Part shown: piece after piece, positions 26,395 to 35,823 of the stretch
How the letters are laid out: the number at the start of each line of letters is the position of its first letter
Position numbering within the stretch: position 1 is the first letter of the stretch
Source of the DNA: Arthrobacter sp. Bi83
GTDB taxonomy: Bacteria > Actinomycetota > Actinomycetes > Actinomycetales > Micrococcaceae
Length of the DNA: 64,000 bases
Direction: 5' to 3'
NCBI RefSeq assembly: GCF_918698095.1
Contig: NZ_CAKKLY010000008.1
Span: 37,128 to 101,127, forward strand
Position numbers and translations under genes: made by a program
Notes under the pieces: model-generated
The model's database searches: none
What the model was told of the DNA's origin: nothing
The model's input: the letters and a program-made list of their open reading frames with translations, nothing else

Positions 26395-27216
26395 GTGCAA
26401 GTAGTCAGCATCAGCAGCCTCAAAGGCGGTGTCGGCAAGACATCCGTCACGACCGGATTGGCGTCTGCGGCACTGGCCGCCGGAATTCCGACACTAGTAG
26501 TGGACCTGGATCCCCATGCCGACGCGAGTACCGCCCTGGGAGTGCAGCCGAGCGACAGGCTGGACATCGGCAGGATGCTCAGGAATCCGCGGAAGGCCAA
26601 GCTTCCTGACAACGTTGTTGCCAGCGGCTGGACCGGACGGGCGGGAAGCAACGGTTCCGGCCCTGCCGTCCTGGACGTGGCCGTGGGGTCCGCCTACACA
26701 GGGATCTACGACCGTCCGGACCTTGGCAAAAGGGATCTCCGCAGGCTGTCCGCCGTCCTGGCGGGCGCAGATAAATACGAGCTGGTTCTGGTGGATTGCC
26801 CGCCGTCCCTGAACGGTCTGACGCGGATGGCCTGGTCCGCGAGCACCAAGGTTGCCCTGGTGGCCGAACCGGGCCTGTTCTCCGTGGCAGGGACCGAGCG
26901 CACCATGCGCGCCATTCAGCTGTTCCGGCAGGAATTCGCGCCCAACCTTTCTCCCGCGGGGATCGTCGCCAACCGCGTGCGCTCCGGATCGTCCGAACAC
27001 GCGTTCCGCCTGGCCGAAATGCAGTCGATGTTCGGCGACCTCCTGCTGACACCCCACATTCCGGAACAGGCCAACTGGCAGCAGATCCAGGGCGCAGCGC
27101 ATTCCGTCCATCATTGGCCCGGCGACTCCGCCAAATCCACTGCGGGACTTTTTGATGCGCTCCTCGGCAACCTGATGTCGGCCGGCAGGGGAAGCCGCAG
27201 CCGCAGCAGCCGCTAG
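26395..27216 (+). CDS. ParA-family ATPase
   Basis: A 273-residue Walker-type ATPase. Deviant Walker A is SLKGGVGKTSVTTGLASAAL near the N-terminus; VVDLDPHADASTALGV and LVLVDCPPSLNGLTRMAW follow. The C-terminus ends in a basic Ser/Arg run (GRGSRSRSSR). No parB-like partner or centromere-like repeat is nearby, so a partition role is not established. The start is probably GTG 26395; a TTG at 26383 is possible, and neither has a Shine-Dalgarno site. It is divergent from pyc. Confidence 0.85.
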   Translation: MQVVSISSLKGGVGKTSVTTGLASAALAAGIPTLVVDLDPHADASTALGVQPSDRLDIGRMLRNPRKAKLPDNVVASGWTGRAGSNGSGPAVLDVAVGSAYTGIYDRPDLGKRDLRRLSAVLAGADKYELVLVDCPPSLNGLTRMAWSASTKVALVAEPGLFSVAGTERTMRAIQLFRQEFAPNLSPAGIVANRVRSGSSEHAFRLAEMQSMFGDLLLTPHIPEQANWQQIQGAAHSVHHWPGDSAKSTAGLFDALLGNLMSAGRGSRSRSSR

Positions 27217-27239
27217 GGAGCGCGAGCGACGCAAAATGG

Positions 27240-27276
27240 GCGAAGGCCGCCTCCCCGTCGGGGAGGCGGCCTTCGC
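27240..27276. terminator. Bidirectional terminator between ParA-like and MerR genes
   Basis: A perfect 17-bp stem (GCGAAGGCCGCCTCCCC with its complement), 3-base loop, extendable with one mismatch. It lies in the gap between the convergent genes. Confidence 0.75.
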
Positions 27277-27321
27277 TCATTTGAAGCTTTGAAGGGCGGG
27301 CGCCGGCTGCGCCGTGTGGCC

Positions 27322-27918
27322 CTAGCCGATCTTGCGGGCTGCGCGGCGCTTGCTCAGTTCGTCGTCCGGAAAGGTCTGGTCGCTCGCGTGCTCACTGGGC
27401 AGGGAGGCCAGGCTGCCTTCAACCTCACGCCAGACCCGCCCCACGGCAATGCCAAACACGCCCTGACCGCCCTGGACGAGGTCGATCACCTCGTCTGCGG
27501 AGGTGCATTCATAAACGCTGGCACCGTCGCTCATGAGGGTGATCTGCGCCAGGTCCTCGACGCCGCGCTCCCGCAGGTGCTCCACTGCGGAGCGGATTTG
27601 CTGGAGCGACACACCTGTATCCAGGAGGCGCTTAACCACCTTCAGGACAAGGATGTCGCGGAAGCCGTACAAGCGCTGAGATCCTGAGCCCGCGGCGCCG
27701 CGTACAGCGGGTTCGACCAGGCCCGTCCGGGCCCAGTAGTCCAACTGCCGGTACGTTATGCCTGCCGCCTTGCAGGCTGTGGGGCCACGATAGCCGGCGT
27801 CCTCGTCAAGGACGGGGAGGTCCTCAGTGAAGAGAAGGCCCTGAGCACCGCTTGCAGGCACAGCTACGCCGGCCGTCGAGGGCTGCTTCAGCTCGCCTGC
27901 TTCGCCTTTCGGACTCAC
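27322..27918 (-). CDS. MerR-family regulator, Rv1830 (ResR/McdR)-like
   Basis: A 198-residue regulator. The MerR helix-turn-helix reads GPTACKAAGITYRQLDYWAR, then TGLVEPAVRGAAGSGSQRLY; a helical region with LLDTGVSLQQIRSAVEHLRE follows. There are no metal-binding cysteines, so it is not a metal sensor. GTG 27918 has AAGGAGG seven bases upstream; an ATG six codons earlier is weaker. It is the last member of the gcvH-garA-ftsR-DUF151 block, the same order as mycobacterial Rv1826-Rv1830, where the Rv1830 product controls growth and division genes. A 254-bp gap separates it from DUF151, so it may have its own promoter. Confidence 0.88.
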   Translation of the reverse strand: MSPKGEAGELKQPSTAGVAVPASGAQGLLFTEDLPVLDEDAGYRGPTACKAAGITYRQLDYWARTGLVEPAVRGAAGSGSQRLYGFRDILVLKVVKRLLDTGVSLQQIRSAVEHLRERGVEDLAQITLMSDGASVYECTSADEVIDLVQGGQGVFGIAVGRVWREVEGSLASLPSEHASDQTFPDDELSKRRAARKIG

Positions 27919-28172
27919 GTGGATCCTCCTTGTCATGAGCTCCCTTGAGGAAGTTGCTGCAACAGCTCCTACAGGCATGAGGATCAGAATGAAAACTCAC
28001 GCATGTAATTTGGCCGGAGTAGCACTTTCCAGTGTGACTTGCGCGGCTGTTGTATGCAATGGGAACTTGGTACCTTCGACGTTAGGCCCGCCGCGGCCCA
28101 AGGTCAAAGACGTTCGGGTCATTCACGGGGCGTGTCGAAAGTTTCACCCTCAACTTTAACCTTAACGTGACC

Positions 28173-28676
28173 TTAGCCGTCGAAGTCTTCCGGTTCCACG
28201 TCGTCCAGGAACTCCCTGAACCTGCGCAGTTCACGTTCTTCATCCACGGTGGGACCGGGCTCGGTGTCCTCACCTTCGTCGTGTTCGGTGATTCTCACCC
28301 CGGCCTCGTCCATCACCGAATCCGCACACCAGATCCGGCATTTGGCGCGCAGCGCAATGGCCAGCGCATCCGAGGCCCGTGAACTGACGGTCGCGCCATT
28401 CTCAAACTGGAGCTGCCCGTAGAAGATGTTGTCTTCCACCGCCACGATATTGACGCTGACCACGGAGTGCCCGAGCGTCTCCACCACGTCCACTAGGAGG
28501 TCGTGGGTCATGGGCCGGGGCGGCACCACGCCCTGCTGTGCCAGGGCGATCGCGCTGGCTTCCGGTGTCCCGATCCAGATGGGTACATGGCGTTCCCCGT
28601 GGATCTCCCGGAGAAGCACAAGGGGCTGGTTGGAGGGCAGCTCGATCCGGACGCCCACAATCTCGACTTCGATCAT
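28173..28676 (-). CDS. Bifunctional nuclease-family protein (DUF151)
   Basis: A 167-residue protein of the BFN/DUF151 family, matching mycobacterial Rv1829. Conserved segments include PLVLLREIHGERHVPIWIG, EASAIALAQQGV, RPMTHDLLVDVVETLGHSV and ASDALAIALRAKCRIW. Some relatives have DNase or RNase activity; here activity is unproven. The acidic tail (DDVEPEDFDG) is typical. The start ATG overlaps the ftsR stop (TGATG), so the pair is translationally coupled. Confidence 0.9.
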   Translation of the reverse strand: MIEVEIVGVRIELPSNQPLVLLREIHGERHVPIWIGTPEASAIALAQQGVVPPRPMTHDLLVDVVETLGHSVVSVNIVAVEDNIFYGQLQFENGATVSSRASDALAIALRAKCRIWCADSVMDEAGVRITEHDEGEDTEPGPTVDEERELRRFREFLDDVEPEDFDG

Positions 28677-29398
28677 CAGATCTCCATCCGTGAAATACGG
28701 TCCTGGACCAGAGCCCGGTGCAGGGTCAGGCAGAGGTCGCTGATTTCACGGGCCGCCTCTGCGGCCCGCGCCTGCGAGGCGGCGTCCTTGCGTGACGTCA
28801 GCGTGGCAACAGCCCGTTCCACCAGGCCGAATTCGCGCTCGGCCGCAGCCTGGAAGGGACGCAGGTGCCGGGGCTCAAGCCCGTGACCTTCGAGCTGGAC
28901 GCAGGCGCGCGCGACCTGCAATGCGTGTTCGTCAAACTTGCCGTTGGTGTGGCCGATCAGCCCGTAACTCAGCAGAGACTGCAGCAGCGGGACGCTTGCC
29001 CCGGACTCGGCGCGCAGTTGTTCCTCGCTGAGCTTGCGGGCCCTGTTTTGCAGCTCTGCCGCGAGCTCGTCGGAGACGATCCGTGGAGAGACAGTCACTC
29101 CTGGCGGGAGGTTCTCCGGCCGTTCCCCGCGGTCAATGGCGTCAAGGTAGTCCTTGATCACCTTCAGCGGCAGGTATTGGTCACGCTGGAGGGACAGGAC
29201 GAACCGCAGCCGCTCGACGTCGCCGTCGGAGTACTGCCGGTAGCCTGCCGGCGTGCGCCGGGGATTGATGAGTCCTTTTTCCTCAAGGAACCTGATTTTC
29301 GACGCCGTCATGCTGGGGAAGTCGTCGCTCAGCTGAGCGAGGACCTCCCCGATGTTCAGGACCAGGGGTCCGCGGCGCTCCGGTTGTGCCATTGCCAC
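28676..29398 (-). CDS. ftsR: FtsR, MerR-family regulator of cell division genes
   Basis: A 240-residue MerR regulator homologous by sequence and position to mycobacterial Rv1828 and Corynebacterium FtsR, which activates ftsZ. The N-terminal DNA-binding domain contains IGEVLAQLSDDFPSMTASKI, then RFLEEKGLINPRRTPAGYRQ and YSDGDVERLRFVLSLQRDQY; the C-terminal part is helical. The start could be GTG 29398 or the ATG two codons later. It lies 16 bp downstream of garA, so it is probably cotranscribed, tying a kinase-controlled metabolic switch to a division regulator. Confidence 0.88.
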   Translation of the reverse strand: MAMAQPERRGPLVLNIGEVLAQLSDDFPSMTASKIRFLEEKGLINPRRTPAGYRQYSDGDVERLRFVLSLQRDQYLPLKVIKDYLDAIDRGERPENLPPGVTVSPRIVSDELAAELQNRARKLSEEQLRAESGASVPLLQSLLSYGLIGHTNGKFDEHALQVARACVQLEGHGLEPRHLRPFQAAAEREFGLVERAVATLTSRKDAASQARAAEAAREISDLCLTLHRALVQDRISRMEI

Positions 29399-29414
29399 AG
29401 GCAGCCGCTCCGAA

Positions 29415-29891
29415 TCAGACGCGTCCTGCTGCGCGGGCAGGGCTCAAGTAGAAGGTGAGTCGGAATTTGCCGATCTGGACTTCGTTTCCGGACTTCAGTT
29501 CCACGCTGTCCACGCGGTCGTGGTTGACGTACGTGCCGTTAAGGCTGCCGGTGTCCACAACTTCGAAGCTGCGTGCCGTGCGGCGGAATTCAACGTGGCG
29601 GCGGGAGACAGTGACATCGTCGAGGAAGATGTCTGCGTCCGGGTGCCGCCCGGCTGTGGTGACGTCGGAGTCAAGCAGGAAACGGGCGCCCGAGTTGGGC
29701 CCGCTGTGTGCGACCAGCAGTGCGGAACCGGAGGGCAGCGCTTCAACAGCAGCCCGTTCCTCCGGCGAAAGCTTGGGTACGATGGTCGGCTCATCGTGAA
29801 CTGGAGTGAGGTTGATCGAGGTTGTCTCCGAAGCCCTGCCCACGCCCGTGCCGTAATCACCGTTGGTGTGGTTCTGTTCGCCGCCAACCAT
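29415..29891 (-). CDS. garA: FHA-domain regulator GarA/OdhI
   Basis: Phospho-dependent inhibitor of 2-oxoglutarate dehydrogenase and related glutamate enzymes in actinobacteria. It has 158 residues. The N-terminal ETTS motif (22-25) is the known kinase phosphorylation site of GarA/OdhI. The FHA domain (about 55-150) shows the conserved GRHPDADIFLDDVTVSRRH and TGSLNGTYVN. AAGGAGGAG precedes ATG 29891. When phosphorylated, the family member folds on itself and releases its targets. The neighbours gcvH and ftsR are as in mycobacteria. The responsible kinase is likely a PASTA-type kinase, not necessarily the one in this window. Confidence 0.93.
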   Translation of the reverse strand: MVGGEQNHTNGDYGTGVGRASETTSINLTPVHDEPTIVPKLSPEERAAVEALPSGSALLVAHSGPNSGARFLLDSDVTTAGRHPDADIFLDDVTVSRRHVEFRRTARSFEVVDTGSLNGTYVNHDRVDSVELKSGNEVQIGKFRLTFYLSPARAAGRV

Positions 29892-30024
29892 GGATTTCTC
29901 CTCCTTCGTTGCAGATGTCCCCCTGCAATCAACGCATACCGTCCGGAAATGCCTGGCAGATCCGGTTTCCGCCCGCTGTCCGGGCCACTGGAATCCAATG
30001 GCCCGTCAGCGCGAACGGTTAGCT

Positions 30025-30411
30025 TTAGCCTACCTGTTGTTCGTACTCCGATGCACTGAGCAGGGAGTCCACTGCATCCGCTTCCGCCAGCTTGACCTCG
30101 ATGAGCCAGCCGTCGCCGTAGGGATCGGAGTTAATGAGGGCTGAATCAGTGTCCAGGGCTTCGTTGCGGGCCACGATTTCACCGGACACCGGGGCGTAGA
30201 TATCGCTGACGCTCTTGGTGGACTCGACCTCACCCACGACGTCGTTCGCGGTGACGGTGGTTCCGACCTCCGGCATCTGCGCGTAGACGACGTCCCCGAG
30301 CGCGTCCTGGGCGAAGTCAGTGATCCCCACCCGGACCACGCCATCGGCGTTCGGCACGGACACCCACTCATGTTCGGCGGTGTAGGACAGATCAGAGGGA
30401 ATGTTGCTCAT
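30025..30411 (-). CDS. gcvH: Glycine cleavage system H protein
   Basis: Lipoyl carrier that shuttles the aminomethyl group between the P, T and L proteins of glycine cleavage. It has 128 residues, the normal size. The lipoylated lysine is Lys66 in EVESTKSVSDIYAPVSGEI. The other gcv genes are not in the window; isolated gcvH beside garA is the usual actinobacterial arrangement. No glycine riboswitch is visible in the 141 bp upstream. Confidence 0.95.
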   Translation of the reverse strand: MSNIPSDLSYTAEHEWVSVPNADGVVRVGITDFAQDALGDVVYAQMPEVGTTVTANDVVGEVESTKSVSDIYAPVSGEIVARNEALDTDSALINSDPYGDGWLIEVKLAEADAVDSLLSASEYEQQVG

Positions 30412-30552
30412 CAGGGGCCTTTCATCGGGTCAATCACCAATGTCAACGGAGGCGTAAGGAACAAGCCACCGCTGAAAGTATAGGCATACCTGCCCGGCCG
30501 CAGACGGCTCCGGGGCACTGACAGCGCCGCACGGGTGTGCCACAGTGGGGGC

Positions 30553-31425
30553 ATGCCAGAACTACCCGAAGTGGCCGGCCTGAGCAGTTTCCTCGGCACA
30601 CATTTGCACGGCACAGTGCTGATGAAGCTCCAAGTCCTCTCCGTGGCCGTGTTAAAGACGGCTGATCCGCCCTACACCGCCCTCGAGGGCCGCACCGTGA
30701 CGGGAGTCCGGCGCTTCGGAAAATTCATCAGCCTGGACGCCGAGGGCCTGCACCTCGTTTTCCATCTCGCCCGGGCCGGCTGGGTCCGCTATACGGAATC
30801 ACCGTCATCAGCGCCGCTCCGTCCGGGTAAGGGGCCCATTGCTGCCAGGCTGGGCTTCGAAGGAGCGGACCAACAGCACATCGGAGTCGATCTGACGGAA
30901 GCGGGCACCAAAAAGAGCCTTGCCGTCTATGTGGTGGCGGATCCCCTCGATGTTCCGGGCATCGCCGCACTCGGACCCGATCCGCTGGACCCTGGGTTCA
31001 GCCTCGGACAGTTCGCGGAGATACTCGCGTCCAGTCCGCACCAGATCAAGGGCGTGCTCCGAAGCCAGAGCGTGATGGCCGGAATCGGAAACGCCTACAG
31101 CGACGAGATCCTCCACGCTGCAAAGATCTCCCCTTTCGCCATGGCCAACGCCCTGCACCAGGACAGCGTCCGGATCCTCTATGACTCCATCCACAGCGTC
31201 CTGGGGGCGGCCGTGAAAGAGGCACTGGGAAAGGCGCCGGCAGACCTTAAGGATGCCAAGCGCGGCGCCATGCGCGTACACGGGCGCACCGGGCTCCCGT
31301 GCCCCGTCTGCGGCGACACCGTGCGTGAAGTCTCCTTCGCGGATACCGCGCTCCAGTACTGTCCCACCTGCCAGACCAGCGGCAAGATCCTGGCCGACCG
31401 CAGGCTGTCCCGCTTGCTGAAATAG
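30553..31425 (+). CDS. Fpg/Nei-family DNA glycosylase/AP lyase
   Basis: Base-excision repair glycosylase. The mature N-terminus PELPEV carries the catalytic Pro and Glu, so ATG 30553 is the true start and an upstream in-frame extension is excluded. It has 290 residues. A helix-two-turn-helix segment is visible around GVLRSQSVMAGIGNAYSDEI, and the C-terminal zinc finger reads CPVCGDTVREVSF then CPTCQ (Cys250 first). The sequence lies between Fpg and Nei groups, so preference for 8-oxoguanine or oxidised pyrimidines cannot be stated. Divergent from gcvH. Confidence 0.9.
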   Translation: MPELPEVAGLSSFLGTHLHGTVLMKLQVLSVAVLKTADPPYTALEGRTVTGVRRFGKFISLDAEGLHLVFHLARAGWVRYTESPSSAPLRPGKGPIAARLGFEGADQQHIGVDLTEAGTKKSLAVYVVADPLDVPGIAALGPDPLDPGFSLGQFAEILASSPHQIKGVLRSQSVMAGIGNAYSDEILHAAKISPFAMANALHQDSVRILYDSIHSVLGAAVKEALGKAPADLKDAKRGAMRVHGRTGLPCPVCGDTVREVSFADTALQYCPTCQTSGKILADRRLSRLLK

Positions 31426-31458
31426 GGGGCTTTCAAGTAGGCCATCTTCGGACAACGA

Positions 31459-31492
31459 AAAACCCCGCCACCCGGAAGGTTGGCGGGGTTTT
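31459..31492. terminator. Bidirectional terminator between the glycosylase gene and tRNA-Pro
   Basis: A perfect 12-bp stem AAAACCCCGCCA / TGGCGGGGTTTT with a 10-base loop. The A/T ends give a T-run on both strands, suiting both the plus-strand glycosylase gene and the minus-strand tRNA. Confidence 0.8.
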
Positions 31493-31496
31493 GCTT

Positions 31497-31573
<77 letters not shown>

Positions 31574-31712
31574 TCAGTCCTGCCGTTCTCCGCTTCAGTG
31601 ATATTCAGAAGAATTTCACCTAAGCAGTCCGGCCGAACCACCTCCAAAAGCTTACACGATTCCGGAGGGTGCCCGTGACATTTTCACCCGCCACGGGCCC
31701 GGTGTGTCCTAA

Positions 31713-33263
31713 TTAACGCTTCTTGCCCCGTTTTTCGCGAACACGCATGTTCACTTCGATGGGCGTGCCCTCGAATCCGAACGTTTCGCGCAGCCGGCGG
31801 GTGATGAACCGGCGGTAGCCCGGATCCAGGAAGCCTGTGGTGAACAGGACGAACTTCGGCGGGCGGCTGGAGGCCTGGGTGCCGAAGAGGATCCTTGGCT
31901 GTTTGCCGCCGCGGACGGGGTGCGGGTGCGCGGCCACAAGTTCGCCCAGGAAGGCATTGAGCCGCCCGGTGGGGATCCGCTTGTCCCAGTTCTCGAGCGC
32001 CAGATCCAGCGCGGGCACAAGGCGGTCCTTGTGCCAGCCGGTCTTGGCCGAGATGTTGACGCGCGGAGCCCACTCAACATGGGCCAGGTCCTGCTCGATT
32101 TCACGCTCCAGGTAGCGGCGCCGTTCGTCGTCCAGCAGGTCCCACTTGTTGAACGCGAGCACCAGCGCACGTCCGGATTCGATGGCCAGCTGGAGGATGC
32201 GCACATCCTGCTCGCTCAGCACCTCGTCAACGGCCAGAAGCACGACGGCGACCTCCGCCTTTTCGAGCGCGCTCTGCGTACGCAGGGAGGCGTAGAAGTC
32301 GGCGCCCTGAGCCATGTGCTGGCGCCGCCGGATACCGGCGGTATCGACGAAACGCCACGTCCGGTCGCCCAGTTCGATGAATTCATCCACCGGGTCACGG
32401 GTGGTGCCGGCGGTGTTGTCCACCACCACGCGCTCGGATCCTGCGAGCTTGTTGAGCAGGGAGGACTTGCCAACATTGGGCCGGCCGATCAAAGCCACGC
32501 GGCGCGGGCCCCCGGAGCGTTCCAGGCCCTCGATGGTAGAGAATTCCGGAAGCGTGTCCATGACGTGGTCAAGGAGGTCAGCAACGCCGCGGCCGTGGAG
32601 GGCCGAGACAGGGTACGGCTCGCCGAAGCCGAGCCCCCACAGCGTGGCTGAGTCTGCCTCCTGGGCAAAGTCATCAACCTTGTTGGCCACCATGATGACC
32701 GGCTTCTTGCTCCTGCGCAGCATCTTCATGACGCCCTCATCCGTGGCAGTCGCGCCCACGGCGGAGTCAACCACGAACAGCACGGCGTCGGCCAACTCCA
32801 CGGCCATTTCGGCCTGTTCCGCCACCCGGGCGTGGATGCCGCGGGCATCGTGCTCCCAGCCGCCGGTGTCCACCACGGTGAAGTTACGGCCGTTCCAGTG
32901 GGCGGCGTACATCACGCGGTCGCGGGTCACGCCAGGGGTATCCTCCACGACGGCCTCGCGGCGGCCCAGGATACGGTTCACGAGCGTGGACTTTCCCACG
33001 TTCGGGCGGCCAATGATCGCCAGAACGGGATCCAGCTTGACCGGACCTTCAAGGTCCTCGTCGTCATAGCGTCCGCTCAGGAGGGCGGCGTCTTCCTCGT
33101 CGAGTTCGTAGTCGTCCAGCCCGGCACGGAGCGAGGCCGCGCGGAGCTCTGCCTCATCATCGTCCAGGGCGGCAAGATGCTCAGCCACCTGGTCGGTGCC
33201 GGTGGGCGTGTATTCGTCTTCGCCGGCGCCGGAGCGGCCGGAAGTTTGAGTCGTATCGCTCAT
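31713..33263 (-). CDS. der: Ribosome-assembly GTPase Der (EngA)
   Basis: Essential GTPase with two tandem G domains acting on the 50S subunit. It has 516 residues. The first G domain has [28 protein letters not shown] and NKVD; the second has [27 protein letters not shown] and NKWD. A KH-like C-terminal domain ends in VREKRGKKR. The 75-residue acidic N-terminal extension is usual in actinobacteria. Last gene of the cmk-plsC-der group, 10 bp after the acyltransferase. Confidence 0.96.
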   Translation of the reverse strand: MSDTTQTSGRSGAGEDEYTPTGTDQVAEHLAALDDDEAELRAASLRAGLDDYELDEEDAALLSGRYDDEDLEGPVKLDPVLAIIGRPNVGKSTLVNRILGRREAVVEDTPGVTRDRVMYAAHWNGRNFTVVDTGGWEHDARGIHARVAEQAEMAVELADAVLFVVDSAVGATATDEGVMKMLRRSKKPVIMVANKVDDFAQEADSATLWGLGFGEPYPVSALHGRGVADLLDHVMDTLPEFSTIEGLERSGGPRRVALIGRPNVGKSSLLNKLAGSERVVVDNTAGTTRDPVDEFIELGDRTWRFVDTAGIRRRQHMAQGADFYASLRTQSALEKAEVAVVLLAVDEVLSEQDVRILQLAIESGRALVLAFNKWDLLDDERRRYLEREIEQDLAHVEWAPRVNISAKTGWHKDRLVPALDLALENWDKRIPTGRLNAFLGELVAAHPHPVRGGKQPRILFGTQASSRPPKFVLFTTGFLDPGYRRFITRRLRETFGFEGTPIEVNMRVREKRGKKR

Positions 33264-33273
33264 TGCACTTTCC

Positions 33274-34005
33274 TTAGTGGTGATCTGCCGGCAACCCGGC
33301 TACTGCGTTGGAACGTTCTTGCGGGAAATCCGCGTCGGGCAAAGCCTGCCCGCTTGTCTGTATGGTGTCTTGGACGTGTTTCGCCAGCGCAGCGCGGATT
33401 TCCATTCCCGCCCTGTCCATTGAAGCACGGCCCGTCTCGCCGGGGTTCCGGCTGACGGCGATGGCCGCACCAAAGCTGACGTGCAGCCTGCGGCCGGGGC
33501 GTGGAATGGTATCCAGGTGCTCGCCGCCCTGCCTCGTGCCCAGGATGGCCACCGGGACCACCGTTGCCTCCGAGTTCAGGGCGAGCCAGGCCACTCCGTT
33601 GCTGATGCCGGTAGCCTTGCCGCTCCCCCGGGTGCCTTCGGGCAGGATCCCGACGCAACGGCCGGCGTCGAGCACTGCCTTGCTGAGCTGCAGTGCGGCC
33701 CGGTCACCGGAGCGGTCCACGGGAAGCTGGCCCGAAGCCCGCAGCACCCGTCCCAGGAATCCCTTGAACATCTCCTGTTTGACGAGGATGTGCATGGCGC
33801 GCGGAGAAGCTCCGAACATGACGGGGCCGTCCAGGAAGCTGATGTGGTTGCCGGCGAATATCACCGGGCCCTGGACCGGAACGTTGGAGCGGCCGGTGAC
33901 GGTGGTCCGGTAGACAGCGTGGTCCAGCAGCCAGCCCACGGCGCGGCTCCAGCCTGTGGTCCAGCGGGCCGGAATGCTGACGGCGCCCTGCGCGGCGTTA
34001 CTCAT
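33274..34005 (-). CDS. Lysophospholipid acyltransferase family protein (PlsC-like), between cmk and der
   Basis: A 243-residue membrane-associated acyltransferase. The HX4D motif is NHISFLD (His54, Asp59), and [11 protein letters not shown] is the acceptor-phosphate motif. It overlaps the end of cmk by 8 bp, so coupling is likely. In many actinobacteria an acyltransferase sits at this place between cmk and der. It differs from the PlsC-like protein at 14.5 kb, with which it shares only the family motifs and no disordered tail. The acceptor (lysophosphatidate or other) is unknown. Confidence 0.88.
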   Translation of the reverse strand: MSNAAQGAVSIPARWTTGWSRAVGWLLDHAVYRTTVTGRSNVPVQGPVIFAGNHISFLDGPVMFGASPRAMHILVKQEMFKGFLGRVLRASGQLPVDRSGDRAALQLSKAVLDAGRCVGILPEGTRGSGKATGISNGVAWLALNSEATVVPVAILGTRQGGEHLDTIPRPGRRLHVSFGAAIAVSRNPGETGRASMDRAGMEIRAALAKHVQDTIQTSGQALPDADFPQERSNAVAGLPADHH

Positions 34006-34711
34006 GATTGATGACCTTGGTGACGATCCGCAGTGCCGCGGTTACGGTCTCCTCGAAGTCCAACTCGGACGAATCGAGAGTGACCACGCCATCCGCCGCC
34101 TGGGTGAAGTTCACCACTGTCGAATCCTTGGCGTCCCGTTGGGTCACCTGTGCTGCCAGTTCTTCCGCGCTTTGGGTGCCGCCCAGCTGGATTCCCCGCC
34201 GCCGCAGGCGCGCCTCTTCACTGGCGGTGAGCAGCATGCGCACCTGGGCGCCGGGCACGACGACGGTGGTGATGTCCCTGCCTTCCACCACCATGCGGCG
34301 GTGGTGCTTTTCGATCAGCGCACGCTGCCGGCGGATCAGTTCCGTCCGGGCTCCGAGGGTGGTGGCCACGGCGCTGACAGCCGACGAGATCGCAGGTTCC
34401 CGGATTGCTTCGGTGACATCGGTGCCGGCCACCCGCACATACTCTTCATGCGGTGTGGTGCTGATGTCGAGCGGCAGCTCTTCGGCGGCAAGCTCCACGG
34501 CAGAGGCGTCAGTAAGGTCGGTTCCGCGGTCGAGGCAGAACCAGGTCAGGGCACGGTACATGGCGCCAGTGTCGAGGTAGGCGAGGCTGAGGCGGCGGGC
34601 CACTTCCTTGCTGACGCTGGACTTCCCGGAGCCCGAAGGACCGTCGATGGCCACCACGAGCGGCCGACCGAGCCGGAGGGCAGGCAACGTGTCGATAAGT
34701 TCCTGTGTCAT
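33998..34711 (-). CDS. cmk: Cytidylate kinase
   Basis: Phosphorylates CMP and dCMP using ATP. It has 237 residues. The P-loop is IDGPSGSGKSSVSKEVARRL (about 22-41), followed by YLDTGAMYRALTW and the GRDITTVVVPGAQVRMLLTA segment typical of Cmk. ATG 34711 shares a base with the tyrA stop (TGATG). Cmk is of normal length with all motifs intact. Confidence 0.95.
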   Translation of the reverse strand: MTQELIDTLPALRLGRPLVVAIDGPSGSGKSSVSKEVARRLSLAYLDTGAMYRALTWFCLDRGTDLTDASAVELAAEELPLDISTTPHEEYVRVAGTDVTEAIREPAISSAVSAVATTLGARTELIRRQRALIEKHHRRMVVEGRDITTVVVPGAQVRMLLTASEEARLRRRGIQLGGTQSAEELAAQVTQRDAKDSTVVNFTQAADGVVTLDSSELDFEETVTAALRIVTKVINHE

Positions 34712-35820
34712 CACTGCAGTACCCGCCATCCACGGTCGTTGAGGGCCTCAATGAGGAGGTCGTGCCTGTTGGGCAGCACGGACAGCTCCACCATGCCGAC
34801 ATTCTGTCCGGATGAGTGGTCCAGGCGGAGGTCCTCGACGTTGACGCCGATCTCTCCGATTTCTGTCAGCAGCCGGGCGATCTGCCCGGGCCGGTCATCC
34901 ACCAGCACGGTCAGCCACGAGTATGCCTGCGCCGGACCGCCGTGCTTGCCCGGGATCCTTGACTGGCCGGCGTTGCCTTCACTGATCAGCTGGGCAAGGT
35001 CGAGGCGGGCACCCGGGGCTTCCGGATCCTCCAGCGTGCCGATGAGCCTGTTCAGGTCTTCCCGGACGCTGTGCAGGATCTCCACAACCTTGCCCGCGTT
35101 GAACCCAAGAATCTGGACCCACAGTGTGGGGTCGCTGGCAGCAATCCGGGTCGTATCGCGGAGGCCGTTACCGGCCAGCGACAGCGCATGCAGCGGCGTG
35201 CCCTGCAGCCTGCTGGCCAGCAGGGATGACATCACTTGTGGCAGGTGCGATACCAGTGCTACGGCTTCGTCGTGTTCCTCGGCCGTGAACTGGGACACGA
35301 CGGCGCCGAGGTCAACGGCCAGGGCCCGTGCTGCCTGCAGCGCCGGGGCTGACGTTTCCTCAGCCGGGCAGAGCACCCACGGCATGGACGTGAAGAGCTC
35401 GCCGCGGGCAGCAACTGGCCCGGACTTTTCGCGTCCGGCCATGGGATGGGTGCCGACATAGCGGCCCAGGTCCACGCCGCGGCGGCGCAACTCGCCCTGG
35501 ATGCCGGCCTTGACGCTGGCAATGTCCAGCACGGTGGCATCCGGGTAGTCGGACAGCGCACGTTCCACGACGTCCGCTGTCACGTCCGGCGGGGAAGCCA
35601 CCACAACCAGCTCAGGCTGCTCCCCGCCCAGCGCTGCCAGGGGCAGCCCGGCGCCGATGTCCACGGCGACGGCCTGGTTGGTGGGCGATGGGTCAGACAG
35701 GTAAACGGCCACGCCGCGGCCACGAAGGCCCAGGCCGATACTCGTGCCGAGCAGGCCCGTGCCGATGACAACGACCGGGCCGTTCAGGTGCCCTCGGCCG
35801 TGAGTACGGAATGCCGACAT
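34711..35820 (-). CDS. tyrA: Prephenate dehydrogenase
   Basis: Oxidative decarboxylation of prephenate to 4-hydroxyphenylpyruvate in tyrosine synthesis, NAD-dependent. It has 369 residues: a Rossmann fold with VVVIGTGLLGTSIGLGLRGR near the start, the catalytic region YVGTHPMAGREKSG, a helical dimerisation domain, and a C-terminal ACT domain (about 297-369, SWLTVLVDDRPGQIARLLTE), probably for tyrosine feedback. It lies 3 bp after rluB and overlaps cmk. With aroG it is the second aromatic gene in the window. Confidence 0.94.
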   Translation of the reverse strand: MSAFRTHGRGHLNGPVVVIGTGLLGTSIGLGLRGRGVAVYLSDPSPTNQAVAVDIGAGLPLAALGGEQPELVVVASPPDVTADVVERALSDYPDATVLDIASVKAGIQGELRRRGVDLGRYVGTHPMAGREKSGPVAARGELFTSMPWVLCPAEETSAPALQAARALAVDLGAVVSQFTAEEHDEAVALVSHLPQVMSSLLASRLQGTPLHALSLAGNGLRDTTRIAASDPTLWVQILGFNAGKVVEILHSVREDLNRLIGTLEDPEAPGARLDLAQLISEGNAGQSRIPGKHGGPAQAYSWLTVLVDDRPGQIARLLTEIGEIGVNVEDLRLDHSSGQNVGMVELSVLPNRHDLLIEALNDRGWRVLQ

Positions 35821-35823
35821 GCC

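Noticed and set aside
30412..30552. Glycine riboswitch upstream of gcvH
   Set aside because: Only 141 bp shared with a divergent gene, and no tandem aptamer-like structure is visible.
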